This document shows positions 41,135 to 49,532 of a stretch of DNA of 55,193 nucleotides, one piece after another. This DNA is from Chloroflexota bacterium. GTDB taxonomy: Bacteria > Chloroflexota > Dehalococcoidia > Lucifugimonadales > UBA3495. Position 1 is the stretch's first letter, and the number at the start of each line of letters is the position of its first letter. Location: positions 1-55,193 of the forward strand of contig VXOG01000048.1 of the NCBI GenBank assembly GCA_009840165.1, in the 5' to 3' direction. Below the pieces are notes generated by a model. It was not told where the DNA came from, made no database searches, and was given only the letters and a program-made list of their open reading frames with translations. The position numbers and the translations under genes are program-made.

Positions 41135-43297
41135 TTACTGGATTCCGGCTTTCGCCGGAATGACGGGGGAAATGGTCTCAATCCGCGCCGCGCAGATCTT
41201 GAACTCCGGCATGCGACTGGTGGGGTCCAGCGCCGGATTGGTGAGCCGGTTCACCGCCTGCATCCCGCCCCAGTGGAAGGGCGCGAAGATGGTGTCCTCG
41301 CGGATGTTGCGGGTGATCTTCACCGTGAAATCCGCCGCGCCGCGCCGAGTGCAGACCCGCACCGGATCGCCGTCGCCGATGCCATAGCGCTGCGCGGTGA
41401 GCGGGTGCATTTCAGCCAGGGGCATCGGCGTCATCTCGCTCAGCTCCGCGATGCGCCGCGTCTGCGTGCCGGATTGATACTGCGCCAGGTTGCGGCCGGT
41501 GGTCAGATAGAGCGGGTATTCAGCGTCGGGTTCCTCGGCCGGCGCCGCGTGGCGTACCGCGTGGAACTTGGCCTTGCCGCTGGCCGTCGGAAATCCGTCC
41601 GCGAACATCCGTGGTGTGCCGGGGTGATCGGGGCCGGGACAGGGCCAGAAGATGCCCCGAGCTCCGTCTGAGTATTGGGCCTCGATCTTGTCGTAGGTGA
41701 TGCCGGAATAGTCCGCCGGCCCGCCGGCGGAAGCGCGGCCCAGCTCGGCGAAGATCTCGCCGGTGTCGGAGTAGTCGAAATGGCTGCCCTTGCCGAGCAG
41801 CCACGCCAGCTTGCAGATGGTGGTTACGTCGTCCCGCACTCCGGCCGGCGGCACGAATGCCCGACGCCGGCGGATCACCCGACCCTCCAGATTGGTCATC
41901 GTCCCCTCTTCCTCCGCCCACTGCGCCGACGGCAGCACCACGTCGGCCAGCGCCGCCGTTTCCGACAGGAAGAAGTCAGACACCACCAGGAAATCCAGGG
42001 ACTGCAACCGCTTTTCCACATTGATGACGTTGGGGGCGGATACCACCACGTTGGAGCCCATCACCAGCAATGCCCGTACGCCGCTTGATCCATCGGAGTC
42101 CGGACGACCCAGGGAGTCCAGTAACTCGTAGGCCGATTTCCCCGGCCCTGGCAGCGATTCCTCGTCCACGCCCCACACGGCTGCCACGTGGCGGCGAGCC
42201 GCCGGGTCGGTAATCAGGCGGTAGCCGGGCAGTTGGTCGGCTTTCTGGCCGTGTTCGCGGCCGCCCTGTCCGTTGCCCTGTCCGGTGAGGCAGCCGTAGC
42301 CGCTGTTGGGATGGCCGATGAGTCCCAGGGCCAGCGCAACGTTGATGAACGACAGGACGTTGTTGACGCCTTGCGACTGCTGCTCAGCGCCTCGGCCGGT
42401 GAGGATCATGGCCGACGCCGCCGACCCGAGCATCCGGGCGGCCCGCAGCAGTTGCGCCTCCGGCACGCCGGTGATGCGCTCCACGCGCTCCGGCCAGTAG
42501 GTGGCGACCAGGTTACGCACCGGCTCGAACCCTTCGGTGCGCTCCGCGATGTAGTCGGCGTCGATCAGGCCGTCGCGCACCAGGATGTGCAGCAGGCCGT
42601 TGGCGAGGGCGGCGTCGGTTCCGGGAATCAGGCGCAGGTGCAGGTCGGCCCGCTGCGCGGTGGGGGTCAGGCGAGGGTCGGCGACGATGAGCTTGCCGCC
42701 GTTTTCCCGCTGCGCCTCGAAATACTGCATGATGGGGGGCATGGTTTCGGCGGAGTTGCTGCCCAGCATCAGGATCGTTTCCGCGCCGGCGATGTCCTCC
42801 AGCGGGAAGGGCAGGCCCCGGTCGATGCCCAGCGCGCGGATGCTGGCCGCCGCCGCTGAGGACATGCAGAACCGCCCGTTGTAGTCGATGTTGGGCGTTT
42901 GCAATGCGACGCGGGCGAACTTGCCCAGCAGATAGCTCTTCTCGTTGGTCAGCGAGCCGCCGCCGAAGATCCCGACCGCCTCTGGCCCGTATGCGGCCCT
43001 GGTGTCGAGGAAAGCTTGGGCAATCCGTTCCAGCGCCGCTTCCCAGCTTGCCGGATGCAGTTCGCCATCGGCTCCACGCATCAGGGGCGTCCGCAACCGT
43101 TCGGGGTGCGCCAGCGCCGCGCCGGCGGTCCAGCCCTTGATGCAGAGGGCGCCCTTGTTCACCGGGAAGGAGGCAGACCCGATGATTTGGAGGTCGTCGG
43201 GCGTTCCTGCCAAGTCCATGCTGCACTGGAACGCGCAGTAGGGGCAATGGGTGGTGATTGTCCGTAAGTCCGGTTCTACCGTGTGCTCTGAAATCAT
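41135..43297 (-). CDS. nasA: Assimilatory-type nitrate reductase catalytic subunit
   Basis: The 720-residue product is a molybdopterin-dependent reductase. Cys18, 21, 25 and 52 (CPYCAFQCSM, GALCIKG) bind a [4Fe-4S] cluster, and Cys144 in NGRFCMSS is the probable Mo ligand. LTGQGNGQGGREHG and TTGRNLAQYQSG are pterin-binding segments. The absence of a Tat signal fits a cytoplasmic NasA/NarB enzyme that reduces nitrate to nitrite. It heads the operon with the electron-transfer subunit and NarK. The last residues (VIPAKAGIQ) come from a dispersed repeat. Confidence 0.88.
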   Translation of the reverse strand: MISEHTVEPDLRTITTHCPYCAFQCSMDLAGTPDDLQIIGSASFPVNKGALCIKGWTAGAALAHPERLRTPLMRGADGELHPASWEAALERIAQAFLDTRAAYGPEAVGIFGGGSLTNEKSYLLGKFARVALQTPNIDYNGRFCMSSAAAASIRALGIDRGLPFPLEDIAGAETILMLGSNSAETMPPIMQYFEAQRENGGKLIVADPRLTPTAQRADLHLRLIPGTDAALANGLLHILVRDGLIDADYIAERTEGFEPVRNLVATYWPERVERITGVPEAQLLRAARMLGSAASAMILTGRGAEQQSQGVNNVLSFINVALALGLIGHPNSGYGCLTGQGNGQGGREHGQKADQLPGYRLITDPAARRHVAAVWGVDEESLPGPGKSAYELLDSLGRPDSDGSSGVRALLVMGSNVVVSAPNVINVEKRLQSLDFLVVSDFFLSETAALADVVLPSAQWAEEEGTMTNLEGRVIRRRRAFVPPAGVRDDVTTICKLAWLLGKGSHFDYSDTGEIFAELGRASAGGPADYSGITYDKIEAQYSDGARGIFWPCPGPDHPGTPRMFADGFPTASGKAKFHAVRHAAPAEEPDAEYPLYLTTGRNLAQYQSGTQTRRIAELSEMTPMPLAEMHPLTAQRYGIGDGDPVRVCTRRGAADFTVKITRNIREDTIFAPFHWGGMQAVNRLTNPALDPTSRMPEFKICAARIETISPVIPAKAGIQ
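41138..41166. repeat. CCGGAAT repeat forming the end of the nitrate reductase gene
   Basis: CTGGATTCCGGCTTTCGCCG and the following GAATGACGG form one arm of the family at 27159 and 53362. Read on the minus strand it encodes the last nine residues of the reductase, so insertion extended or replaced the original C-terminus. Confidence 0.78.
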
Positions 43298-43399
43298 GAT
43301 GGCCCTGCGCCCGTGTTGGTAAGCGAGGCCATAGTAGGCGGAGAGTTTTACGGCCCGGTTGCCGTTCAGTTACGTAGCGGTTGCGCTTCGGTTACCTTT

Positions 43400-43630
43400 T
43401 TATAAAGCGGACGTGAACAGGCGGTTACGACCCTTGCCTATTGGATAGGCCTGGTCGAAATCTGCCCTGGGGATCCCCAGGTTTCTCCTTATCCGGTGGA
43501 GAGTTCCTGTAGCAAGGTCGAGATTGCCATGCCTGGGAATGGGAGACTGCCGTCCGTTGGCGGAGGCGAAGTAGCGGCGACCTTCGGCCCAATCGTCATG
43601 CTGTTCCTGGCCATAGCTGTCCTCCCTCAT
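43400..43630 (-). pseudogene. HicA-like toxin remnant
   Basis: The frame encodes EGRRYFASANGRQSPIPRHG followed by NLDLATGTLHRIRRNLGIP, the C-terminal two-thirds of a HicA-like double-stranded RNA-binding toxin. The usual KGSHH active-site patch reads EGRRY and the first helix is missing. The frame is open upstream to a TTG at 43783, but that part does not resemble HicA. No HicB partner is adjacent. Loss of function is likely. It ends about 100 bases before the nitrate reductase start. Confidence 0.45.
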
Positions 43631-43811
43631 CGGATTTGTTGTAGTTTCGATAAGGAAGATGCGGAGTCTTTCTCCTTGCCACTCGGTTTCCGTTACACCA
43701 CGTGTGGGGACTCTACTCGCGAAATACCTTGCCTCCGGACCGTTGACAACCCCCCAGCCCTTGAATATGATCTGAGCTATCAACGCCCATTAACAATTGA
43801 ATAGCACCCCC

Positions 43812-43989
43812 GGCGCACCATTACGGTTTAATAGGGAAGGCGGTGAAAAGCCGCCGCGGTTGCGCCACTGTAAGCGGGGAGCCTACCAACGAAAACCACT
43901 GTCCACCAACAGGGATGGGAAGGTGTCGGTCAGGCGCTGATCCGCGAGCCAGGAGACCTGCCCGGGAAGGTGGAGCACTACTCTGCGCC
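43812..43989 (+). promoter_or_regulatory. Cobalamin (B12) riboswitch aptamer
   Basis: All core blocks of the class appear in order: GGTTTAATAGGGAA (43825-43838), GGCGGTGAAAAGCCGCCG, the GCGCCACTGTAAGC segment, GATGGGAAGG (43914-43923), and the B12 box GCGAGCCAGGAGACCTGCC (43944-43962). The ends GGCGCA (43812-43817) and TGCGCC (43984-43989) pair as stem P1. An intrinsic terminator follows at 44062. It lies 215 bases upstream of the substrate-binding lipoprotein gene, so the transporter should be repressed when adenosyl- or other cobalamin is plentiful. Confidence 0.93.
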
Positions 43990-44061
43990 AAACAGAGATA
44001 GGCCCATCGGGTTCCCCGTTGAACAGGACAGGAAATCCCGAGGCTAACTAGCAAATTCATC

Positions 44062-44090
44062 CCCCGGCAGAGTAGATGCCGGGGTTTTTT
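44062..44090 (+). terminator. Intrinsic terminator of the riboswitch expression platform
   Basis: CCCCGGCA (44062-44069) and TGCCGGGG (44077-44084) form a perfect eight-base stem with a seven-base loop, followed directly by six T residues (44085-44090). Its place between aptamer and coding region points to transcriptional attenuation. Confidence 0.92.
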
Positions 44091-44203
44091 GTTGCCTCAC
44101 CCGAGACGCACCCGTCCGGCAGGCCTAAAACTGTCCCGGCGTCGCTCATTGCCCAACCAGGACGCGAGTCTGATCAACAGCACAGCGCGAAAGGAGCAGC
44201 ACA

Positions 44204-45919
44204 ATGAGACCCACCGGACGATTCTTCACCGTAATTCTGGCGGCCATGACCTTATGGATACTGGCCTGTGGAGGCGCTCAACAACCGGATGCCGCGCCAC
44301 AGTCTGCCGCGCCACAATCCGCCGCGGCGGCTCCCACTGCGCCTGCCGCCACCGCGGCGCCCCAGGCCATGGCCCAACCCACAACCGCGCCCACCGCGGC
44401 GATGCAGAGTGAGCCGGTGGAACTGCGGGTAGGCTCCGTCGCGGACACCTACCGAAATGACCCAAATGACATGAGCCGGCTGAACATCGCCATGTTCCCC
44501 CTCAACACGAACATGTTCGACCAACTGGTGCTGGTGAACCACGATTTCCAGCTTGAGCCGATGCTGGCGGAATCATGGGAGTACGTCCAGGAGACGGGCT
44601 CCTGGCGTTTTCATCTGCGGGAAGACGTGGCGTTTCATGACGGCCAGCCATTCACCGCCGACGCCATCGTCAATATGGTGGCGACGTTCTGGTCCCAGGG
44701 CGCTGCGGGGAACCGGCTGAGGATCAACGAGAGTTCGGCCTCCGCAGTGGATGAATACACCGTGGACATAACGCCCGTCAGGCCGCACCTGAGGCTGCCC
44801 GAGGATCTGGCTCACTCGTCCTACGGCATACGCGCTCCGGGCTCCAACCCGCTAGACGGGACCCACATAGGCTCCGGCCCATTCGAATTCGTCGACTACG
44901 TCAAGGACGATCACATTACGGGCGGAAAAAACGGCGAATACTGGGGCGCGGTTCCGCGGGTTGACCAGATCGAATTCCGCTTCATGCCGGACCCCAACAC
45001 GCGCATCCTGGCGCTCCAGGCCGGCGATGTGGACGTGATCTTTGACGTGCCGCCGGAAGCAACGTCGCTGCTGGAAGGGTTGGACGACATCCAGGTACTG
45101 CCCACCGGCGTCAGCGCCAGCCAATACATCATGGTGCTGCTCACGGGAGAAGAACCGTATGTCCTGACCCAGGACATCATGGTAAGGGAAGCCCTGGGCT
45201 ACGCCATCGACCGTGAGGCGATCCTGGAAGTTTCGTTCGACGGCTATGCCGAGGCAAACCAGCTCTTCAGCCCGCCCGGGGTTCTGGGAGAGTACGCGGA
45301 CCGTATCGTGGGTTATGAATACGATCCCGACCGGGCGCGGTCTCTGCTGGCGGAGGCCGGATGGACGACACCGGACGGAGGGGACATCAGGCAAAAGGAT
45401 GGACGCGACCTGACCCTGGAATTCATCAACGGGTTTCCCGCCGGACCGGAGAACGGACAAACTGCGGAGGTCATCCAGGCACAACTGAGGGAGGTTGGGA
45501 TCGACCTCAAGGTGACCAACGTCCCCGACAACGCGACCTACTCGAGCCTGCTCAAGGACAAGCAGGGGGACCTGTTCCTGGAGATCGGGAACCAGAACAG
45601 CCCCTCACCGTGTTTCCTGGCCGGTCTCTTTTACAGCCGCTACGAGTCGCCCGGATCCTACGCCCGGGGTTTTGCTCCCGGTCCCCTGGGCTGGCCGCAG
45701 TATGACGACGCAATAGACGGATGCAATAGCGCTCTCACCACCCAAGAGGCCGCGATGCACCGGGCTGACGCCATCAGCATCGTGGTGGATGAGTCGAGGT
45801 CATTGATCCCCCTGGTGGGCATCACGCGAATCTACGCGGCACGCGACTACGTGCAGGACTTTGATCCTCATCCGGTGCGACTGCACGTGCGGTGGGAATA
45901 TCTCACGGCCGATCGTTAA
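44204..45919 (+). CDS. ABC transporter substrate-binding lipoprotein, family 5 (peptide/nickel type)
   Basis: The 571-residue product has a hydrophobic signal with a lipobox (ILAC, Cys22), an Ala/Pro-rich linker (about 30-68), and a full family-5 solute-binding domain. Signatures are AESWEYVQETGSWRFHLRED, VAFHDGQPFTADAIV, GSGPFEFVDY, REALGYAIDREAIL and RARSLLAEAGW. Such proteins capture peptides, Ni or Co complexes, or other solutes outside the membrane. ATG 44204 follows AAAGGAGC at eight bases. Control by the B12 riboswitch suggests a cobalt, corrinoid or precursor ligand. The ligand is inferred only from regulation. Confidence 0.9.
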   Translation: MRPTGRFFTVILAAMTLWILACGGAQQPDAAPQSAAPQSAAAAPTAPAATAAPQAMAQPTTAPTAAMQSEPVELRVGSVADTYRNDPNDMSRLNIAMFPLNTNMFDQLVLVNHDFQLEPMLAESWEYVQETGSWRFHLREDVAFHDGQPFTADAIVNMVATFWSQGAAGNRLRINESSASAVDEYTVDITPVRPHLRLPEDLAHSSYGIRAPGSNPLDGTHIGSGPFEFVDYVKDDHITGGKNGEYWGAVPRVDQIEFRFMPDPNTRILALQAGDVDVIFDVPPEATSLLEGLDDIQVLPTGVSASQYIMVLLTGEEPYVLTQDIMVREALGYAIDREAILEVSFDGYAEANQLFSPPGVLGEYADRIVGYEYDPDRARSLLAEAGWTTPDGGDIRQKDGRDLTLEFINGFPAGPENGQTAEVIQAQLREVGIDLKVTNVPDNATYSSLLKDKQGDLFLEIGNQNSPSPCFLAGLFYSRYESPGSYARGFAPGPLGWPQYDDAIDGCNSALTTQEAAMHRADAISIVVDESRSLIPLVGITRIYAARDYVQDFDPHPVRLHVRWEYLTADR

Positions 45920-46066
45920 TTGCCCGGGGCCAGCGGGGAGCGACTGGCCAAAAACCTCGTTCAGCTCAAAGCGGCGGCAGGCGGACCAACATGGCTCGCC
46001 ACCGCCGCGCCGCCGGCGTAGAACAGGAGAACGCGTATCGGACTTCACCTCTACCTTGCCCGTCGA

Positions 46067-47002
46067 TTGCTCTCGCTGTTGCCCGTATGGATCGCCATCA
46101 CATTCCTGGCGTTCGGCCTGGGCGTCATCGCACCAGGAGACCCGGCAGAGGCGATCTACTACCACACCTTTGGAGTGCCTCCCACCGACCAGGCAGCGCT
46201 TGACGAACTGCGAGAGGAACTGGGCTTGAACGATCCGTTCCTCGTACGCTACGGGCTCTGGACCTACCGCGCAGTCCAGGGCGATTTGGGCATTTCGTAC
46301 CGTACTGGCGACCCGGTATGGAACCAAATGGTGTCACGACTGTGGGCCACCCTCAAGCTCGCGCTGGGCGGCGTGATGGTCGCATTGGTGATCGCGTTTC
46401 CCCTGGGCATCCTGGCAGCGGTCCGGCAGGACTCGTCCCTGGACCTGGCGGCTCGGCTCTTCAGCCTGATCGGCGCCGCCATGCCCTCCTACTGGTTGGC
46501 CTACCTGCTGATCCTGGTCTTTGCGGTACATCTGCACTGGCTGCCGGTCGCCGGCTCGGATTCGTGGCAGCACCTGGTTCTTCCCTGCACCACCCTTGGG
46601 TTGAGCGGCGCCGCGCTACTCAGCCGTCTGCTGCGGTCGTCCATGCTGGAAGCCATGGGCAACGAGTATATGCGCGTGGCGCGGGCCAAGGGGTTGCCGG
46701 AGCGCCGGGTCATACTGGTGCATGCCCTGCGCAACGCCCTGATCCCGGTGGTCACCGTAATGGGGACCATGCTCGGGTTCCTCCTATCCGGCGCCATCGT
46801 CATCGAGACGGTGTTCGCGTGGCCCGGCCTGGGGCGAATGATGATCGACGCAATATCCTTCCGGGACTACCCGGTCATCCAGGGCTTCGTGATTTTCGCC
46901 GGCACGGTTTTCGTCCTGATCAATCTGGCGGTTGACGTGTCATACACATGGATTGATCCCAGGATCCGGTTGGCCGGCGGGCCTGACGCAGGTCGGAACT
47001 GA
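46067..47002 (+). CDS. ABC transporter permease, DppB/NikB type
   Basis: The product is a six-helix binding-protein-dependent permease. It shows the DppB features FGLGVIAPGDPA, LREELGLNDPFLVRYG, GDLGISYRTGDPV and the EAA loop YMRVARAKGLPERRVIL. TTG 46067 is the first canonical start and gives 311 residues. It has no ribosome binding site and would cut the usual N-terminal helix. An AGGAG at 46025-46029 stands seven bases before an in-frame ATC (46037) that would give (I/M)GLHLYLARRLLSLLP, the normal family start, so a rare ATC start or a point mutation is likely. It lies about 100 bases after the lipoprotein gene. Confidence 0.88.
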   Translation: MLSLLPVWIAITFLAFGLGVIAPGDPAEAIYYHTFGVPPTDQAALDELREELGLNDPFLVRYGLWTYRAVQGDLGISYRTGDPVWNQMVSRLWATLKLALGGVMVALVIAFPLGILAAVRQDSSLDLAARLFSLIGAAMPSYWLAYLLILVFAVHLHWLPVAGSDSWQHLVLPCTTLGLSGAALLSRLLRSSMLEAMGNEYMRVARAKGLPERRVILVHALRNALIPVVTVMGTMLGFLLSGAIVIETVFAWPGLGRMMIDAISFRDYPVIQGFVIFAGTVFVLINLAVDVSYTWIDPRIRLAGGPDAGRN

Positions 47003-47051
47003 TGGGGATCTCTGACAAAATGTTGAGCGCCGGGCGGCGCCGGAGATAGTT

Positions 47052-47894
47052 ATGAAGGTGCCGGACATGCGGTTCCTCCGCCTGCTGAGACGAAACCGCG
47101 CGGCCATGATCGGTCTCTTGATTGTTGCTGTGATGGTGTCGATCGGCGTGCTGGGGCCGCTTTTGGCGCCGTACGACCCGGATACGCAGTTCAGGGGAAG
47201 TCGCCTGGAATCCCCCAATCAGGAATTCCTTCTGGGCACGGACAATCTGGGCCGGGACCTCTTGAGCCGACTGCTCCATGGCGCGAGGCTGTCCATTGGG
47301 ATGGCCGCATTGGCTACCGTCTTCATTGTTGCCATCGCTGTGGTGATCGGCGCGGTTGCGGGGTACGTCGGCGGCCTTCCGGACGACCTCGCCATGCGCG
47401 TGGTCGATGTGATACTCGCCTTCCCCGGGATCATATTGGCGCTGGCAATCGTCGGCGTTCTGGGCCCGGGCTTGGGGAACGTCATGATGAGCCTGGTTCT
47501 CGTCGCATGGGCCGGCTACGCGCGTCTGGTGAGGGGGCTGGTGCTGGAGACGCGCGAGAGGCCCTTCGTGGAGGCGGCGGCCGCTATTGGTTGCAGTCAG
47601 ACCAGGATCTTGCTGCGTCATATCGTCCCGAATATGATCTCTCCGGTTATTGTTCTGGGGTCCCTGGAAATGGGGACCCTCATCCTGGCCTTGGCCGGCT
47701 TGAATTTTCTCGGCCTTGGCGTGCAACCTCCAACGTCAGAATGGGGATCCATGCTCAACCAGGGACGCCTGTTTTTCCAGAGCGAACCACAACTGATGAT
47801 CTATCCGGGCGTGCTGATCAGCTTGACCGTTCTGGGGTTCAACCTGTTGGGTGACGGTTTGAGGGATCTGATTGACCCAAGATATTCCAACTGA
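47052..47894 (+). CDS. ABC transporter permease, DppC/NikC type
   Basis: The 280-residue product is the second permease, with the N-terminal helix after FLRLLRRNRAAMIGL, the FLLGTDNLGRDLLSRLLHGA motif of DppC proteins and an EAA loop FVEAAAAIGCSQTRILL. It ends GLRDLIDPRYSN. ATG 47052 follows GGAG at seven bases. The DppD/DppF-type ATPases that would power the transporter are absent downstream, where a leftward gene begins; a shared ATPase elsewhere is needed. Confidence 0.9.
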   Translation: MKVPDMRFLRLLRRNRAAMIGLLIVAVMVSIGVLGPLLAPYDPDTQFRGSRLESPNQEFLLGTDNLGRDLLSRLLHGARLSIGMAALATVFIVAIAVVIGAVAGYVGGLPDDLAMRVVDVILAFPGIILALAIVGVLGPGLGNVMMSLVLVAWAGYARLVRGLVLETRERPFVEAAAAIGCSQTRILLRHIVPNMISPVIVLGSLEMGTLILALAGLNFLGLGVQPPTSEWGSMLNQGRLFFQSEPQLMIYPGVLISLTVLGFNLLGDGLRDLIDPRYSN

Positions 47895-47963
47895 GGGCCT
47901 GCCCGGTAAGTTGAGGAATATCGCGGGCGGACAGGCGCATCCCCGAATCCGGGTTATGTCCCG

Positions 47964-48176
47964 TCAAGTGGTGTGATTGGCGTCATCCTCGTTGATGATG
48001 ATGGTTTGCGCTACTGCCACAAGGCTTTTCAGGGTTTCCTCCGGGATTTGTCCCCAAGCCATACAACCTTGCAGCGCATGAGTTTCGGCCAGATACATAC
48101 AGCCCTCGCTTTCCTCCGGCTCGTGGAGGAGATAGTCCAACTGGTGTATGTCCACCTCTTTTTCCCGTTTAGACAT
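47964..48176 (-). CDS. HicB-like small protein
   Basis: The 70-residue product (ATG 48176) has a core SEGCMYLAETHALQGCMAWG followed by QIPEETLKSLVAVAQTIIIN. This resembles the partial RNase H-like HicB antitoxin core (PELPGCVTQGDTPEEAL). The HicB DNA-binding end is missing and no HicA is next to it. The HicA-like remnant at 43400 is on the same strand but 4 kb away. The start lacks a good ribosome binding site. Confidence 0.5.
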   Translation of the reverse strand: MSKREKEVDIHQLDYLLHEPEESEGCMYLAETHALQGCMAWGQIPEETLKSLVAVAQTIIINEDDANHTT

Positions 48177-48246
48177 CCCCAACGTGGAGATCTTTCCACT
48201 TTGCAGTGCTGGATTGTTTCCATCAAAGGGGCCGTTCGAGAGTCGA

Positions 48247-48849
48247 TTACTCCCCGGCATGGGGTGGCCGGTGCGGATGGCGGAATATGTCGGCCAGCGG
48301 TATGGTGAAACCGGGCAGCAGAGGAGTGGTCAGCGTGTCATCGGCCGTCAGCGTTGCACTCTCCAGATAACCACCGTCTCGCAACTCCAGCAGCGTCAGC
48401 GTATCCTGTCGCAGGTCGCAGAGCCAGTAATGTGGGATACCCGCCTCGGCGTACACCTGCCGTTTCCGCACCAGATCGCGGTTTCGGTCTGAGGACAGGA
48501 CTTCAATCACGATGTCCGGCGCGCCTTCCACCATCCGCTCGCCAACCACACAGGGATTTCCAGGCAGAATTATGGTCACGTCGGGAGCATACAGCCGCCG
48601 CCGGTCAAGAGACAGCGCGACAATCACGTCGGTATAGACCTCGATCCCCGGCCCATCCTGGCGCCGTCGGTAATCTCTCAGGTAGCCGAAAAACTCTCCC
48701 TGTGCATAGTTATGAACTATTCTCGGTCGGGGCATGATGTAAAGCACTCCATCATCTAGCTCCATTTTCCGCCGGTCGTCGGTATCGTCCAGTTCCATGA
48801 ACTCTTCGACGGTCAACCGTAGTCCGCTCTGCGGTTTTGTCGTGGTCAT
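48247..48849 (-). CDS. Uma2 family (DUF820) PD-(D/E)XK nuclease-like protein
   Basis: The 200-residue product has LTVEEFMELDD, KMELDDGVLYIMP, the acidic LYAPDVTIIL strand, PDIVIEVLSSDRN and the lysine-rich RKRQVYAEAGIPHYW, the Uma2 active-site layout. ATG 48849 follows GGGAG at eight bases. It is the last gene of a leftward group, 11 bases after the endonuclease III-like gene. It is clearly diverged from the copy at 12072. Confidence 0.85.
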   Translation of the reverse strand: MTTTKPQSGLRLTVEEFMELDDTDDRRKMELDDGVLYIMPRPRIVHNYAQGEFFGYLRDYRRRQDGPGIEVYTDVIVALSLDRRRLYAPDVTIILPGNPCVVGERMVEGAPDIVIEVLSSDRNRDLVRKRQVYAEAGIPHYWLCDLRQDTLTLLELRDGGYLESATLTADDTLTTPLLPGFTIPLADIFRHPHRPPHAGE

Positions 48850-48860
48850 AGTGCAACTCC

Positions 48861-49532
48861 CTATCGGGCATCGGCGGCAGAGCGCCCGGTGGCGCAAATG
48901 TCTCGCAGGCAACACTCGCTACAGCGCGGCGCGTTTTTGGTGCATGCTTCCTTGTGGTGCCGGTCCAGCAGCGCGTGGAACTCATTGTACACTTGCACAT
49001 CCTCATGGACGCCGGCGTGGAACATGGCCTGCCAGCCGGCGTAGTCGTCCCTGCCCTCCGGCGTCAATCCCACGCGCCGCATGATCCTGATGGTGTAGGC
49101 GTCGATAACAAACGACGGCTTGCCCGCCGCGTACACCAGGATGTCGTCCGCCGTCTCCGGCCCGATGCCGTGGATGCCCAGCAATTCGCGCCGCAACGTC
49201 GTCGTGTCCGCCGCGAACATGGCGTCCAGGCTGCCAGCGTATTCCTCGCAGACATGGGCGGCAAAGGCCTTGAGTTTGCGGGCCTTGGCGTTGTAATACC
49301 CCGACGGGCGCACCAGCTCCGCCAGCGCGTGGATTTCCGTGTCATGCACGGCCGGCCAGTCGTTGATACTCGCTGCCTTCAGGTTAGCCAGCGCGAGTTC
49401 CACGTTGCGCCAGGCCGCCGCCTGCGTCAGGATGGCCCCGGCGATCATCTCGAAACGGCTTTCGCCCGGCCACCAGCCCTGCGGCCCATAGGCTTTCAGC
49501 AGGCGGTGATAAATCTCCATCAACTGCGTCAC
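48861..49532 (-). CDS. Endonuclease III-like HhH-GPD DNA glycosylase
   Basis: The 223-residue product is a base-excision repair glycosylase. It has a helix-hairpin-helix GIHGIGPETADDI (120-131), catalytic Asp144 in FVIDAYT and a [4Fe-4S] cluster from Cys197, 204, 207 and 213 (C-x6-C-x2-C-x5-C). The lysine that gives endonuclease III its lyase activity is glutamate here (Glu126), so it is probably a monofunctional glycosylase, nearer to the MagIII-type alkyl-base enzymes. It overlaps sfsA by four bases (ATGA). Confidence 0.85.
   Translation of the reverse strand: MTQLMEIYHRLLKAYGPQGWWPGESRFEMIAGAILTQAAAWRNVELALANLKAASINDWPAVHDTEIHALAELVRPSGYYNAKARKLKAFAAHVCEEYAGSLDAMFAADTTTLRRELLGIHGIGPETADDILVYAAGKPSFVIDAYTIRIMRRVGLTPEGRDDYAGWQAMFHAGVHEDVQVYNEFHALLDRHHKEACTKNAPRCSECCLRDICATGRSAADAR

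Noticed and set aside
43499..43624. A short alternative minus-strand frame with GGAGG before an ATG at about 43612
   Set aside because: The translation (about 40 residues) has no family resemblance, while the other frame clearly reads HicA-like residues.
43812..43989. Riboswitch control of the nitrate operon
   Set aside because: The aptamer reads on the plus strand, away from the leftward nitrate genes, and has its own terminator ahead of the transporter.
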